Assembly (NCBI GenBank): GCA_018242765.1
Contig: JAFEBH010000002.1
Coordinates: 124,001 to 188,000 of the forward strand
From: Nitrospira sp.
GTDB taxonomy: Bacteria; Nitrospirota; Nitrospiria; Nitrospirales; Nitrospiraceae
Direction: 5' to 3'
DNA: 64,000 nucleotides
Both the position numbers and the translations under genes were made by a program. This document shows positions 54,779 to 63,761 of the stretch, in pieces; the stretch's first letter is position 1; each line of letters starts with the position of its first letter. A model generated the notes under the pieces. That model saw only the letters and a list, made by a program, of their open reading frames with translations. It ran no database searches and was not told the origin of the DNA.

Positions 54779-55513
54779 ATGCGACGGCTCTCCAGAAAGG
54801 TAACCCAGTATTCCTTTAGAATTGTCCTCGCGCTGATAGTGGCAGGGTTGGCTGGCTGTGCGGCCAGTCGAGGGTTCGATCAGGCTGCGATGCGCGAAGC
54901 CCTTCATCTCGATTCTCTCTCAACCCCAGAAAACCAATCAGTCTCACATGAGAGCGCTCGCCCCTCCCCGCCGTTTCGCCTTGGAGTCTTCTTTGTCAAA
55001 CATGATGTTCCCGACACACCATCCATCAGGAAGGTCGAGTGGCTGAGCGCAGATCGGGATCAGCTCCTCCTCGAACTAGCACCGCTACGAGATGAACAGC
55101 TTCTCACAGATACGTTCGTGTTGGTGGATATCACATTGCGAGGCGACAATATCAAGGGGATCCGACAGGCGGGGGCTCGGTTTGGAGCTGATATGGTCTT
55201 GATCATCGATGGCGTCGCGGCCGTCGATCGGTACAACAATCGCCTCGCTTGGTTGTACCCGACCGTTATCGGCGCCTATCTCGCCCCCGGCACCGAAAGT
55301 GACACGCTCGCGATAGCCACGGGAAGCCTGTGGGCCGTACGCTCCGACTGGCACGCTCCTATCCTGACAGTGGAAGCACGATCGAAGACGGTGGGGGCAG
55401 CAGCCTTCGTCGAGGACGCCACGGCACTCCAAGAAGCGAAGCAGCAAGCCATCCAAGCACTCGGTAAACGCATCACTGATCAGTTGCAGAGCCTCAATAA
55501 GCCCAAGCCGTAG
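54779..55513 (+). CDS. Lipoprotein of unknown function
   Basis: 244 aa from the ATG at 54779 (aggtgga upstream). A signal sequence ends in VAGLAGC, giving a lipidated N-terminus at about Cys27. The mature domain (FRLGVFFVKHDVPDTPSIRK...GADMVLIIDGVAAVDRYNN...) resembles the GNA1162/CsgG-like small periplasmic fold. It is 13 bp after the DUF2207 gene, so lemA-DUF2207-lipoprotein probably form an operon. Confidence 0.65.
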   Translation: MRRLSRKVTQYSFRIVLALIVAGLAGCAASRGFDQAAMREALHLDSLSTPENQSVSHESARPSPPFRLGVFFVKHDVPDTPSIRKVEWLSADRDQLLLELAPLRDEQLLTDTFVLVDITLRGDNIKGIRQAGARFGADMVLIIDGVAAVDRYNNRLAWLYPTVIGAYLAPGTESDTLAIATGSLWAVRSDWHAPILTVEARSKTVGAAAFVEDATALQEAKQQAIQALGKRITDQLQSLNKPKP

Positions 55514-55555
55514 GTAGCGATACTGTCATCGCTCGCTCAAACATACCGCTCGTGC

Positions 55556-57073
55556 TTAGTACTTGATGATAATGTCAGTGAGAAATGCAAACTGATCTTT
55601 GCTGGTACCGTTATCGTAAGGCGTTGCTGAACTCCACCCATGATCGTACCGTATTTCCGGTCTCACAATGAGTTCATTGGATAGCCAATGAGACCAGCCT
55701 ACCGTATGACTTGAATAGACCGTTTTGAAACCGCTCCGTTGCCCCTTCAGATCAGCGAGCACATCGTTACGAATCGTCAAATAATCCTTGGAAGAAATTT
55801 TGATCTGGAAATAGTTCACGGCACCGATGGAGTCAGAGAGACCGGGGATCGTTGGGCCGCAGCCTCCACCTGGTGCGAACGACTTCGTGGGGCCAAAGAT
55901 GCACGTCCCTCCCTTAGCGGCATCAAATTGGTAGGCATAATACGCTTCCGACATCATATGGAACGTGTCATTGAAGCGATGCGACCATACGCCGACCATG
56001 TGTTGCAGATTGTCGTGTCCATTCGTGTACTTCCCTCTTCCCACTGAATTCGCGCCAAGCCAGATGGCGTCCTTGTTATTTCGGGAAAGCCACTTGACCA
56101 TGAAATGGCCATTCGGTTGGGCCGAATTGGACCACACAGCCATATCGTTTCCTCCGTGGACACCAACATCAACCGTCCACTGAGAATTAAGCCTGATCGT
56201 TGCCAGAACACCCATGAAGGTAAATGGATCATAGGTGAACATGACCGAATGGGTAACAAGATAGTTGTTCGGTGCTAACTGAGCTTCGATGTCGGCCGGC
56301 GACATAAACCGACCGATTTTCACAACCATTCCCTCTGCAACTCCGGGGAAGTATGCTTGTCCATAAAACTCCATCGGGTCATAGGCGTAAAGCTGATTGC
56401 GGTCGAGTAACTGATGTCCGAGCACGCCTTTGGCCGCGGTATAGCGATAATCCGTGCCGTATAAATGGGTGACGCGAAATCCCCAATCGACATGGCTCGT
56501 TTGCGACGTATCGAGGCCGCGCTCAATGATGAACACCGCTTGAGAGAGCTGAGCACTATTTGGAACAATCGGGTAGGTTAACGGGATGTTTGTATTGCGA
56601 GAAGTGCTGGCATTGAACGATGGAACAATCCATCCATAGATATTCACCCTCGACCCTCTGAGGACCTGTCCGATATCCGTATCTGATAATGCGTTCATCA
56701 GCGGCAAATTGTTGGGAGTCGAGTCTGGAATACCAATTGCTGGGCCGACATGTTCGGACATAGGAAACGGTGGGGAGGCAAACGGTGCTGACGGCAGCCG
56801 GCGCATCGGTTCTGGACCAACTGACTGTGATGCACCTGTCCCATTGAGCCCTTCGAGATAGGCTCCCCCAAATCGTCCTAGAAAACTCTTGGACGACTTC
56901 TCACGGTCGGCAAGCACTTTCGACTGATCCTCAGATGCTTGCGATCGATGATCTGCGTCGTACCCGGTTTGTGCGAAAACCAAAACTGGAAGGCACCCGA
57001 TGAGGATGCCTGCAAATACACTCCATCGCTTCACTCTGTCACCTGACTTCTCTCTGTTGAACAAATATCTCAT
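55556..57073 (-). CDS. Outer-membrane beta-barrel protein
   Basis: 505 aa with a signal peptide (cleavage near VLVFAQT) and a C-terminal region of alternating amphipathic strands (VGVWSHRFNDTFHMMSEAYYAYQF, IRNDVLADLKGQRSGFKTVYSSHTVGW). It resembles the BBP2-type putative outer-membrane porins. The final strand ends IIIKY. Substrate unknown. It is monocistronic and convergent with the lipoprotein gene. Confidence 0.7.
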   Translation of the reverse strand: MRYLFNREKSGDRVKRWSVFAGILIGCLPVLVFAQTGYDADHRSQASEDQSKVLADREKSSKSFLGRFGGAYLEGLNGTGASQSVGPEPMRRLPSAPFASPPFPMSEHVGPAIGIPDSTPNNLPLMNALSDTDIGQVLRGSRVNIYGWIVPSFNASTSRNTNIPLTYPIVPNSAQLSQAVFIIERGLDTSQTSHVDWGFRVTHLYGTDYRYTAAKGVLGHQLLDRNQLYAYDPMEFYGQAYFPGVAEGMVVKIGRFMSPADIEAQLAPNNYLVTHSVMFTYDPFTFMGVLATIRLNSQWTVDVGVHGGNDMAVWSNSAQPNGHFMVKWLSRNNKDAIWLGANSVGRGKYTNGHDNLQHMVGVWSHRFNDTFHMMSEAYYAYQFDAAKGGTCIFGPTKSFAPGGGCGPTIPGLSDSIGAVNYFQIKISSKDYLTIRNDVLADLKGQRSGFKTVYSSHTVGWSHWLSNELIVRPEIRYDHGWSSATPYDNGTSKDQFAFLTDIIIKY

Positions 57074-57226
57074 GGCACAAGAATCATTGGGGATGCATCA
57101 CGCAGAATCTCTCGGAAGAATTTTAAATTTCGTTACCCTACCGTATGGATCAGTGTTTTGGAAGTGTGAAGTACCTAGTTTATTGTTTGTGACCCTGCTG
57201 AGCACTTGTGCAGGAAGAGTGGGTCG

Positions 57227-57979
57227 TTATTCCCAAAGTCGGTGATAGTGGCGCAGCAAGAGAGCGCCTCCCCAAAGAAAAGAGGCGAGCATCATGACGA
57301 GGCCGATATTGTGCGTGAGGTGGGCCAACCGATGATCCTGTTCCAATAAATTCAGCATCGACAGAATGTTGTTCCAATCATGCCCGTCCGTCTCTTTGCC
57401 CGTCACGCCGCCGATGAGCATGAGATCGAGGGCACGCGCATCGTTGATGTACGGTGCAATATCCATCAGACTTTCCGCCGTCCACCAGAGGGCCACCGCG
57501 CCGCCGAAGGGATCGCGAGTCTTCACCAGAAATGTTCCGAGACAAATAAGCGGCATGAGGATCTGACCGAGCGTGCCTCCCAGAATCGTCATAAAGCGAC
57601 CGAAGGGCATAAAGATCACATGCCCGGCTTCATGAAAGGGAAGATTGATCAGGTGGAGAAATGATTCGCCGGTATAATTCGTTTCAAGGGGTGTCACGAT
57701 GAACTTCCATCCCCACCAAACCATGGCCGCGAATACAACCGCACGACCATAGAACGTCATCGACTCGTTTGTCTGGTCTGACTCGATCAGCCATTGCTTC
57801 GCTGTCCGGAACCACTTGGTATCTGTAAACGTCGGACTGGATGGCGAAGGACGCGCTTTTGCGGTAAGCGGTTTGTATTTGGCAAAGATAATCCCGCATC
57901 GGACACATTCCTCCGCTCCATCAGACCGATGCGTCTGACATTTGGGACAGCGGAGCACCGATGCGTCTACCACAATCAT
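57227..57979 (-). CDS. Membrane protein with zinc ribbon and HEAGH motif
   Basis: 250 aa. CPKCQTHRSDGAEECVRCG (11-29) is a zinc ribbon. Membrane helices begin near 80. NLPFHEAGHVIFMPFGRFM carries HExxH, the zinc metallopeptidase motif, within a hydrophobic segment, as in M50-type intramembrane proteases. A second acidic motif (NDARALDL) lies later. It may be a small S2P-like enzyme that cleaves within the membrane. It lies next to a canonical S2P gene. Confidence 0.6.
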   Translation of the reverse strand: MIVVDASVLRCPKCQTHRSDGAEECVRCGIIFAKYKPLTAKARPSPSSPTFTDTKWFRTAKQWLIESDQTNESMTFYGRAVVFAAMVWWGWKFIVTPLETNYTGESFLHLINLPFHEAGHVIFMPFGRFMTILGGTLGQILMPLICLGTFLVKTRDPFGGAVALWWTAESLMDIAPYINDARALDLMLIGGVTGKETDGHDWNNILSMLNLLEQDHRLAHLTHNIGLVMMLASFLWGGALLLRHYHRLWE

Positions 57980-58051
57980 CCCAATACTCTAGGATTCCGG
58001 ATGGAATCGGACAAGAAAATCAGTAGAACAGGAAGAGAATGAAGCGCTCGC

Positions 58052-59029
58052 TTAGTGGAAGGAAAACGGCACCGGCACAAAGGTGAGAACAAACACCGCC
58101 AACGCGATCCATCCGACAATCGTTCGGTTGCGACCTAGGGGCACGTGAGGATCCAGAACTGGAGGATGGCCGAGTCCCCACAATCCCGCCATAAATGCCC
58201 ACAGGAACCACCCAGGCCAGCCCAAAAATCCCAACGCCAACAGGACCGGGAGAAAGGCGAGCGCCATGGTCCGTTGTCGTCTCCCCCACAGCGCATACGC
58301 CACATGACCGCCGTCGAGCTGACCGATCGGAAGGAGATTAAGAGAAGTCACAAAGAGCCCGAACCAGGCGGCAAAACCGATTGGATGGAGCACCACATCG
58401 GCTTCCGGCGGAAGGGGCCCAATCACCACCCATGAGAGAAACTGCAGCAGCAGGGGCTCGCCCAACTGCAATCCCAACGTGGTGGTTCGATCCACCACGG
58501 TCGACAAGTTCAGCCCGACGATTAGGGCAACGACAGCCACCACAAACCCTGCCAGGGGACCTGCGACACCGATGTCGAATAAGGCACGACGACTCAGGAT
58601 CGGTCCCCGCATACGAATAATGGCGCCGAAGGTCCCAATAAAATGGGGAAGGCCCGGGATGAACAACGGTAAGGACGCAGGGACGCGATGAATTTTCGAT
58701 AGAACGTAGTGCCCCAATTCATGGGTCGTAAGAATAAAAAGCAACGAACCAGCAAATGGGATCCCCTGCCAGAGTGTCTCCGGCGAGGTCAGGAGGAAAT
58801 TCAATGGGCCGCGCGCTGGGCCATTGTAGGTTTGGTAGGCTCCGGCCCAGAGCGTCGTAAACACCGTCAGCAGAAAGAGGATGATTGGCAACGTCCATTT
58901 CGAGAAAAACGACGGCTCGATCTCATCGGTATCCGCAACCTCGATGACCGGCGAAGCCGTCTCGTCCCTGATATCAAGGGCATTCCTGTCCGCGAGATCT
59001 CGATGTTCCTCTCGCCCCAAACCATCCAT
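58052..59029 (-). CDS. Site-2 protease-like membrane metallopeptidase (M50)
   Basis: 325 aa with about seven helices. TTHELGHYVLSKIHRVPASLPLFIPG has the HExxH zinc motif, and LLPIGQLDGGHVAYALWG has the second zinc ligand (D in LDGG). The N-terminus is a polar ~50-residue cytoplasmic segment (DTDEIEPSFFSKW). It follows the family of S2P homologues that cut membrane anti-sigma factors or other targets. No PDZ domain is present. It ends about 70 bp from the HEAGH gene. Confidence 0.85.
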   Translation of the reverse strand: MDGLGREEHRDLADRNALDIRDETASPVIEVADTDEIEPSFFSKWTLPIILFLLTVFTTLWAGAYQTYNGPARGPLNFLLTSPETLWQGIPFAGSLLFILTTHELGHYVLSKIHRVPASLPLFIPGLPHFIGTFGAIIRMRGPILSRRALFDIGVAGPLAGFVVAVVALIVGLNLSTVVDRTTTLGLQLGEPLLLQFLSWVVIGPLPPEADVVLHPIGFAAWFGLFVTSLNLLPIGQLDGGHVAYALWGRRQRTMALAFLPVLLALGFLGWPGWFLWAFMAGLWGLGHPPVLDPHVPLGRNRTIVGWIALAVFVLTFVPVPFSFH

Positions 59030-59040
59030 ATCAGCTCGCC

Positions 59041-59883
59041 TTATGGAAGTGCAGCAAACGGATTGTGATCGAGCTCTTCCTCAACGGTGGTGGCAGGTCC
59101 ATGTCCGGGGAGAAGACGATAGTCCGGCGAGAGCGTCAGCACTCGATCGCGCACGGAATGGAGGTGGGTCGAGTACAGGTCTTTGGGATTGGATCGACCG
59201 ATCGATCCAGCAAAGAGGGTATCTCCCACAAAACAGACCGGCACCTGTACATCATCCGCACAGTAACAGATACCTCCGGGCGTATGTCCAGGCGTCGTCA
59301 TACATCGGAGCGTGCGACGGCCGAACCTGATCATGAGATCATTATCTGGGACCACCAGCAACTCCCGCCGTGGTTGCCAACTGAGGAGTTCCACATCTTC
59401 CGGTCCAAGATACACAGGAACTTCGTGAGGACGGAGAATCTGCTCAATCCCATCCGCATGATCCGTATGGCCATGGGTCAAACAAATACCGAGGAGCCGC
59501 AACCCACGACGGCGAAGCTGATCCAACATCACTGGGGCGTTATACGCCGTATCCACCAGCAGCGCTTCTCCCTCATCGTGCAAGATATATCCTTGCACAC
59601 CATACCCGTTGATGGAACCCTGTACCATCTCCACCCAGGGCGGCATCCGTTGGGCCACCGGTTCCCACTTGTCGATCGCAATCTGTTCCAGCGGCTTCGC
59701 ACGCAGTCCCAGCCCCTTAGCCAGAGCCTGTACTTCTGCACGATCACGTGGCTGATCACCTCGTTCCAACGCCGTAATATCGCCGCCCGGCAACCCAGTC
59801 ATTCGGGCCACGTCACCAACGGACAACCCTTGTCCGATCCGTGCTTTCTTGAGAATGTCGCAAAATTCGTCTTCGAGCGGCAT
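59041..59883 (-). CDS. HTH - metallo-beta-lactamase fusion protein
   Basis: 280 aa. Residues 5-65 form an HTH (Xre/cro-like) domain (LKKARIGQGLSVGDVARMTGLPGGDITALERGD). Residues about 80-275 are a metallo-beta-lactamase fold with LTHGHTDHADGIEQIL (HxHxDH), TTPGHTPGGICYC, FVGDTLFAGSIGR and LLPGHGPATTVEEEL, as in glyoxalase II-like hydrolases. The fusion of a DNA-binding domain with a hydrolase suggests substrate-sensing regulation. It abuts the S2P gene by 11 bp. Confidence 0.85.
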   Translation of the reverse strand: MPLEDEFCDILKKARIGQGLSVGDVARMTGLPGGDITALERGDQPRDRAEVQALAKGLGLRAKPLEQIAIDKWEPVAQRMPPWVEMVQGSINGYGVQGYILHDEGEALLVDTAYNAPVMLDQLRRRGLRLLGICLTHGHTDHADGIEQILRPHEVPVYLGPEDVELLSWQPRRELLVVPDNDLMIRFGRRTLRCMTTPGHTPGGICYCADDVQVPVCFVGDTLFAGSIGRSNPKDLYSTHLHSVRDRVLTLSPDYRLLPGHGPATTVEEELDHNPFAALP

Positions 59884-59950
59884 GAATCAACCCTGAGCAG
59901 TATGTTCTATTCTCTTCATCCTATGTACAGAAGCGAGGCGCTCCACCCCT

Positions 59951-61423
59951 TCACCCTTCCGGGTTGAGTGCAATTTCTTTGACCTCTCCAAACGTCGCCA
60001 AAGCTTTCGGTAAGGCTTCACCAGACCCAACTGCGATAATCTTCAAACGTTCCGGATGCAAATGTCTTTTGGCCGCAGCCTGGACCTCCTCCTTGGTCAG
60101 TGCCACGACCTTGGCACGAAGCTGCTGCAGAAAGTCCTTCGGCAATCCGTCATACTCCAACTCGATCAGCCGGCTGACAATCGCCGAAGGGCTGGCAAAG
60201 GAAAACACGAACGAGTTCACATAAGCTTCCTTGGCTTCAGCCAGTTCAGTATCGGTCACCGGCTCTACACGCATCCGTTCGATATTCGCCACAAAGCGCT
60301 CGATCACTTCCTTCGTGGAGGTCAGTTTCGTTTCCGCTCGCATCAACCACACTCCTTGATCATGCACTCCCGCATTGAGTCGACTCCCGACGGAATAGGC
60401 CAACCCCCGCTTGGTCCGCACATCGTTGAAGAGACGGCTGCGGAACGAACTTCCGCCCAAAATGTCGTTGGCGATCGCCAAGGGAACATAATCGGGATCC
60501 TGCTCTTTAATCGACAGATGGCCAACCCGAAGATGCGTCTGCGAGGTATCCTTATTCACAAACCGCACAACCGATTGAGCGCTATCAACTTCCACGACAT
60601 CGGGAATGCGTAACTCCGGAACTCTTCCTTGTTGCCAATCGCCGAACACCCGGCGAAGCGCCGCCAGCATGTCATCCCGCTTGAAGTCACCCGTCACTCC
60701 AATGAACATGCCATTGGGGTGGACCGTCTCACGATGGAACTTGATGAGATCCTCCCGTGTAATCCGTGTGATCGATTCCATCGAACTTTCTCGCGCACTG
60801 GGATGCTCAGCTCCATAGAGCGCTTTCGCAAATTCTCGACCGACGATGGCCCCCGGATTATCCTGCCTTCGGCGAATTCCCTCGATAGCTTGTAATTTGG
60901 CCAGCTCCACGCGAGCAGGCTCGAACGTGGGCCGTCGCAAGAGACCGGCGAAGATTTCCAACCCGCGATGGAAATCCTTACTCAATACATCGAGAGACGC
61001 CGACCCTGATTGTCGACCGATTCCGATGCTCACATCGCCTGCGAATTGCTCCAACTCCGCATCGACTTGCTCGGCCGACAGCCCCCCACCACCGCCCGTA
61101 CGCATAACCGCACCGGTCATGGATGCCAAACCGACCTTGTCGATCGGATCCAACCAGCTCCCTGTTCGCATCATGGCCGTCACCGATACAAGCGGCAGCT
61201 CATGATCTGCTAGAAGATAGACGACCATGCCGTTCTCAAGCACCACTCGTTCTGGCTCCGGCGGCGAAAACTCCACTGGCTTGAACGTCATGGTTCTGGG
61301 ATCACCCAGTGCTGCTCCCCCCGCACACGCCGCCATAGCTGAGGCCAGCAGGATGGCCAGGCCTAACAGGCCAGCGATTCCATATCCCTTCATACTTCGC
61401 CCCTCACTCCTCACCATCCTCAT
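59951..61423 (-). CDS. M16-family protein lacking the active-site motif (inactive subunit)
   Basis: 490 aa. Start at 61423 overlaps the stop of the active subunit (ATGA). The N-terminus has a signal/lipobox (LLASAMAACAGG). The M16 core begins VLENGMVVYLLADHELPLVSVTAMMRTGSW, but the HxxEH zinc motif is absent. The C-terminal domain resembles peptidase M16C (DILGGSSFRSRLFNDVRTKRGLAYSVGS). Such proteins pair with an active M16 subunit. Confidence 0.88.
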   Translation of the reverse strand: MRMVRSEGRSMKGYGIAGLLGLAILLASAMAACAGGAALGDPRTMTFKPVEFSPPEPERVVLENGMVVYLLADHELPLVSVTAMMRTGSWLDPIDKVGLASMTGAVMRTGGGGGLSAEQVDAELEQFAGDVSIGIGRQSGSASLDVLSKDFHRGLEIFAGLLRRPTFEPARVELAKLQAIEGIRRRQDNPGAIVGREFAKALYGAEHPSARESSMESITRITREDLIKFHRETVHPNGMFIGVTGDFKRDDMLAALRRVFGDWQQGRVPELRIPDVVEVDSAQSVVRFVNKDTSQTHLRVGHLSIKEQDPDYVPLAIANDILGGSSFRSRLFNDVRTKRGLAYSVGSRLNAGVHDQGVWLMRAETKLTSTKEVIERFVANIERMRVEPVTDTELAEAKEAYVNSFVFSFASPSAIVSRLIELEYDGLPKDFLQQLRAKVVALTKEEVQAAAKRHLHPERLKIIAVGSGEALPKALATFGEVKEIALNPEG

Positions 61424-63045
61424 GGCTGCACCTCATTGATCGACATGGCCGTCACACTTTTACCGGAGCCTTTCTTGACCAACACGGCGACGGTCCGATT
61501 CGACCTGGTAAAGTATTGTGCCGCTACCCGCTGGACATCAGCAGCCGTCACCTTGGCCACCTTGTCGCGTGACGTCAGGATGTATCGCCAATGACCGGCA
61601 AGCGCCTGGTACAAAGCCAGTTGAGAAGCCAACCCGCTGTTTGACCGGAGGCCCCGCACGAGATCGGCATCCAAGTTATTGAGCACCTTGTCCAGCTCCT
61701 GAGCCGAAACCGGCTCCTGCTTCAGCCGCTCAACCTCCTCATAAATCGCCGTTTCGACTTCCGCGGTCGTATGGGGAGCCAATGGTGTCGCCGTGATGAC
61801 GAACAGGTTCGGCGCACGAACTCCTGGATGACTGGCATCGGACCCGACTGAGACGGCCAGTCGTTTCTCCCGAACCAATTTCTGATGCAAACGAGACGTG
61901 AGACCATCACTGAGCACCGCATCAATGACGTCACACACATCGTCATCCGGATGGCCCAAGGTCGGCTTGTGATAGCCGATCACGATTGCCGGCTCGGCAT
62001 CAAATTCCACTTCGACCCGACGTTCACCTCGTTGTTCCGGCTCCACCGTCACCAAAGGTGGCGCCGGCGGCGCGGCAGGAATTTTCCCGAACGTCTGCTC
62101 GATCAAGGCGATGACTTCTTTCGGATTGATATCCCCTACCAACGCGATCGTGGCACGATTCGGGCCATAATAGGTCTTGAAGAACGCTTCCGTGGCAGCC
62201 GGTGTCAAGGACAGGATATCAGACCCCCATCCGATGGTCGGAATCCCGTACCCATGGGCCCGGAAGGCAGCCGACGTGAAGGTTTCGAATAAGAGCCCGT
62301 TCGGACTGTCGTCGTTGCGCAGACGCCGCTCTTCCATGACAACGCCGCGTTCTTTATAAAACTCACGTAAGACAGGATTGGCCATCCGATCCGATTCGAT
62401 CGCCGCCCACAAGGGCAGTCGGTTGGAGGGCAAGCTGATCATGTACCGCGTCAGGTCTTTCCCTGTTGATGCATTGAGTCCGACACCACCATGACGCTGG
62501 TACATCAACGCCATCTCATTGCCGACTACGTACTGAGCGGCTTGCGCCTGTAACGCCAGGAACCGCTTCTGGAGCGATTCAACTGCGGCTCGTTCGTCCG
62601 CTGTTGCCGTTGCCCCTTTCGCCGCCATCTCTCGTTCCTGCAGATCGAGCTCTGTCCCAACGATGGCCAGCTCATCGAGGATGGGTTTTTCTTTCTCGTA
62701 GTCGGTCGTCCCCACGATCCGTGTCCCTTTGAAAGCCATGTGTTCGTAGAGATGAGCGATGCCTGTCTGCCCCACCTGCTCATTGATGCCGCCCACGGCA
62801 AAGGTGATGTTGATCGAAACAACCGGCGTCTGATGCCGCTCGACCATAAGTATGGTCAACCCATTGGCGAGCCGATGCTCGATCACCCGATCGGCAAAAC
62901 TCGGGGACGGTGACGCCGCCGACAGCACGTTGACGTCGAAACCGAGACTAAGGGCCATAAGAACAGTACAGATCGTGAATCGTGAAATGCAACGTGCAGT
63001 AAGGACGGGGGACTGATTTCCCATGCAGGAAACGGAATGGTCCAC
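61420..63045 (-). CDS. M16-family zinc peptidase (active subunit)
   Basis: 541 aa from a GTG at 63045 (caagggaggg upstream). The frame extends to 63159 without a better start. A signal peptide of about 45 residues leads the N-terminus. RLANGLTILMVERHQTPVVSINITFAVGG and HLYEHMAFKGT hold the HxxEH zinc motif, and the second Glu lies ~75-80 residues later. It probably works as a dimer with the inactive subunit encoded next in the envelope. Confidence 0.88.
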   Translation of the reverse strand: MDHSVSCMGNQSPVLTARCISRFTICTVLMALSLGFDVNVLSAASPSPSFADRVIEHRLANGLTILMVERHQTPVVSINITFAVGGINEQVGQTGIAHLYEHMAFKGTRIVGTTDYEKEKPILDELAIVGTELDLQEREMAAKGATATADERAAVESLQKRFLALQAQAAQYVVGNEMALMYQRHGGVGLNASTGKDLTRYMISLPSNRLPLWAAIESDRMANPVLREFYKERGVVMEERRLRNDDSPNGLLFETFTSAAFRAHGYGIPTIGWGSDILSLTPAATEAFFKTYYGPNRATIALVGDINPKEVIALIEQTFGKIPAAPPAPPLVTVEPEQRGERRVEVEFDAEPAIVIGYHKPTLGHPDDDVCDVIDAVLSDGLTSRLHQKLVREKRLAVSVGSDASHPGVRAPNLFVITATPLAPHTTAEVETAIYEEVERLKQEPVSAQELDKVLNNLDADLVRGLRSNSGLASQLALYQALAGHWRYILTSRDKVAKVTAADVQRVAAQYFTRSNRTVAVLVKKGSGKSVTAMSINEVQP

Positions 63046-63113
63046 AATAACCCTCCCTTGCGTTAGGAGCGTTATAAGAGACGCTTTACGAGAGACGAGC
63101 CACGTTCGAGTAG

Positions 63114-63761
63114 TCATACAAAAATCTCCGTGAGTTGTTCCGGCTTCTCGATAAACCAATCAGGCTGACAGGCTTCCATCTTTTGCCGATTGCCCATGCC
63201 ATACCCCACGGCACAGACCCGAATGCCTGCGTTATGCCCCCCATTGATATCGTTCGTACTGTCCCCGACAAGGACCGTCCGATCTTTCGGCACACCCATT
63301 TTGTTGATGATGTGGAGGAGCATCCCTGGCTCCGGCTTCAGTCCGAAACCATTGTCTCCACCCACCATATACATAAAATGTTGTGGTCCTAACCCATTCA
63401 AGATTACGCGCGTGTATTCAATCGACTTGTTGGTGGCGATCACTTTCTGTTTGTGAGCAAAATGCTCGAGCATGGGCTCGATTCCTGGGTAAAAGGTCGT
63501 CCGGTCCAAGCAGTGTTCGAGATAATAGCCTCGGAACACGCTCAACGCCTCTTCAAATTTCTCCTGATTCCCTTCTCCGACCGCCAGACGCAGCAGCCGC
63601 TTCACCCCATCCCCGACAAACCCGAAAATCTCTTCAATGGGACGCTCCGGCAATCCCAGCGCATTCAGCGTGAAATTGACGGCATGGGCGATATCCCATT
63701 TCGATTCGATCAACGTACCGTCAAGGTCAAAGATCAGGAGGTCCACAGGCATCCGTGCCAT
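63114..63761 (-). CDS. HAD hydrolase, phosphoglycolate phosphatase-like
   Basis: 215 aa from the ATG at 63761 (aaagg upstream). A longer frame to 63908 would overlap the neighbouring gene. Motif I LLIFDLDGTLIESKWD, motif II VIATNKSIEY, motif III KPEPGMLLHI and motif IV VLVGDSTNDINGG are all present, with a helical cap of the Gph type between motifs I and II. The substrate could be phosphoglycolate or another small phosphoester. Its start overlaps the stop of the upstream gene (TAATG). Confidence 0.85.
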   Translation of the reverse strand: MARMPVDLLIFDLDGTLIESKWDIAHAVNFTLNALGLPERPIEEIFGFVGDGVKRLLRLAVGEGNQEKFEEALSVFRGYYLEHCLDRTTFYPGIEPMLEHFAHKQKVIATNKSIEYTRVILNGLGPQHFMYMVGGDNGFGLKPEPGMLLHIINKMGVPKDRTVLVGDSTNDINGGHNAGIRVCAVGYGMGNRQKMEACQPDWFIEKPEQLTEIFV

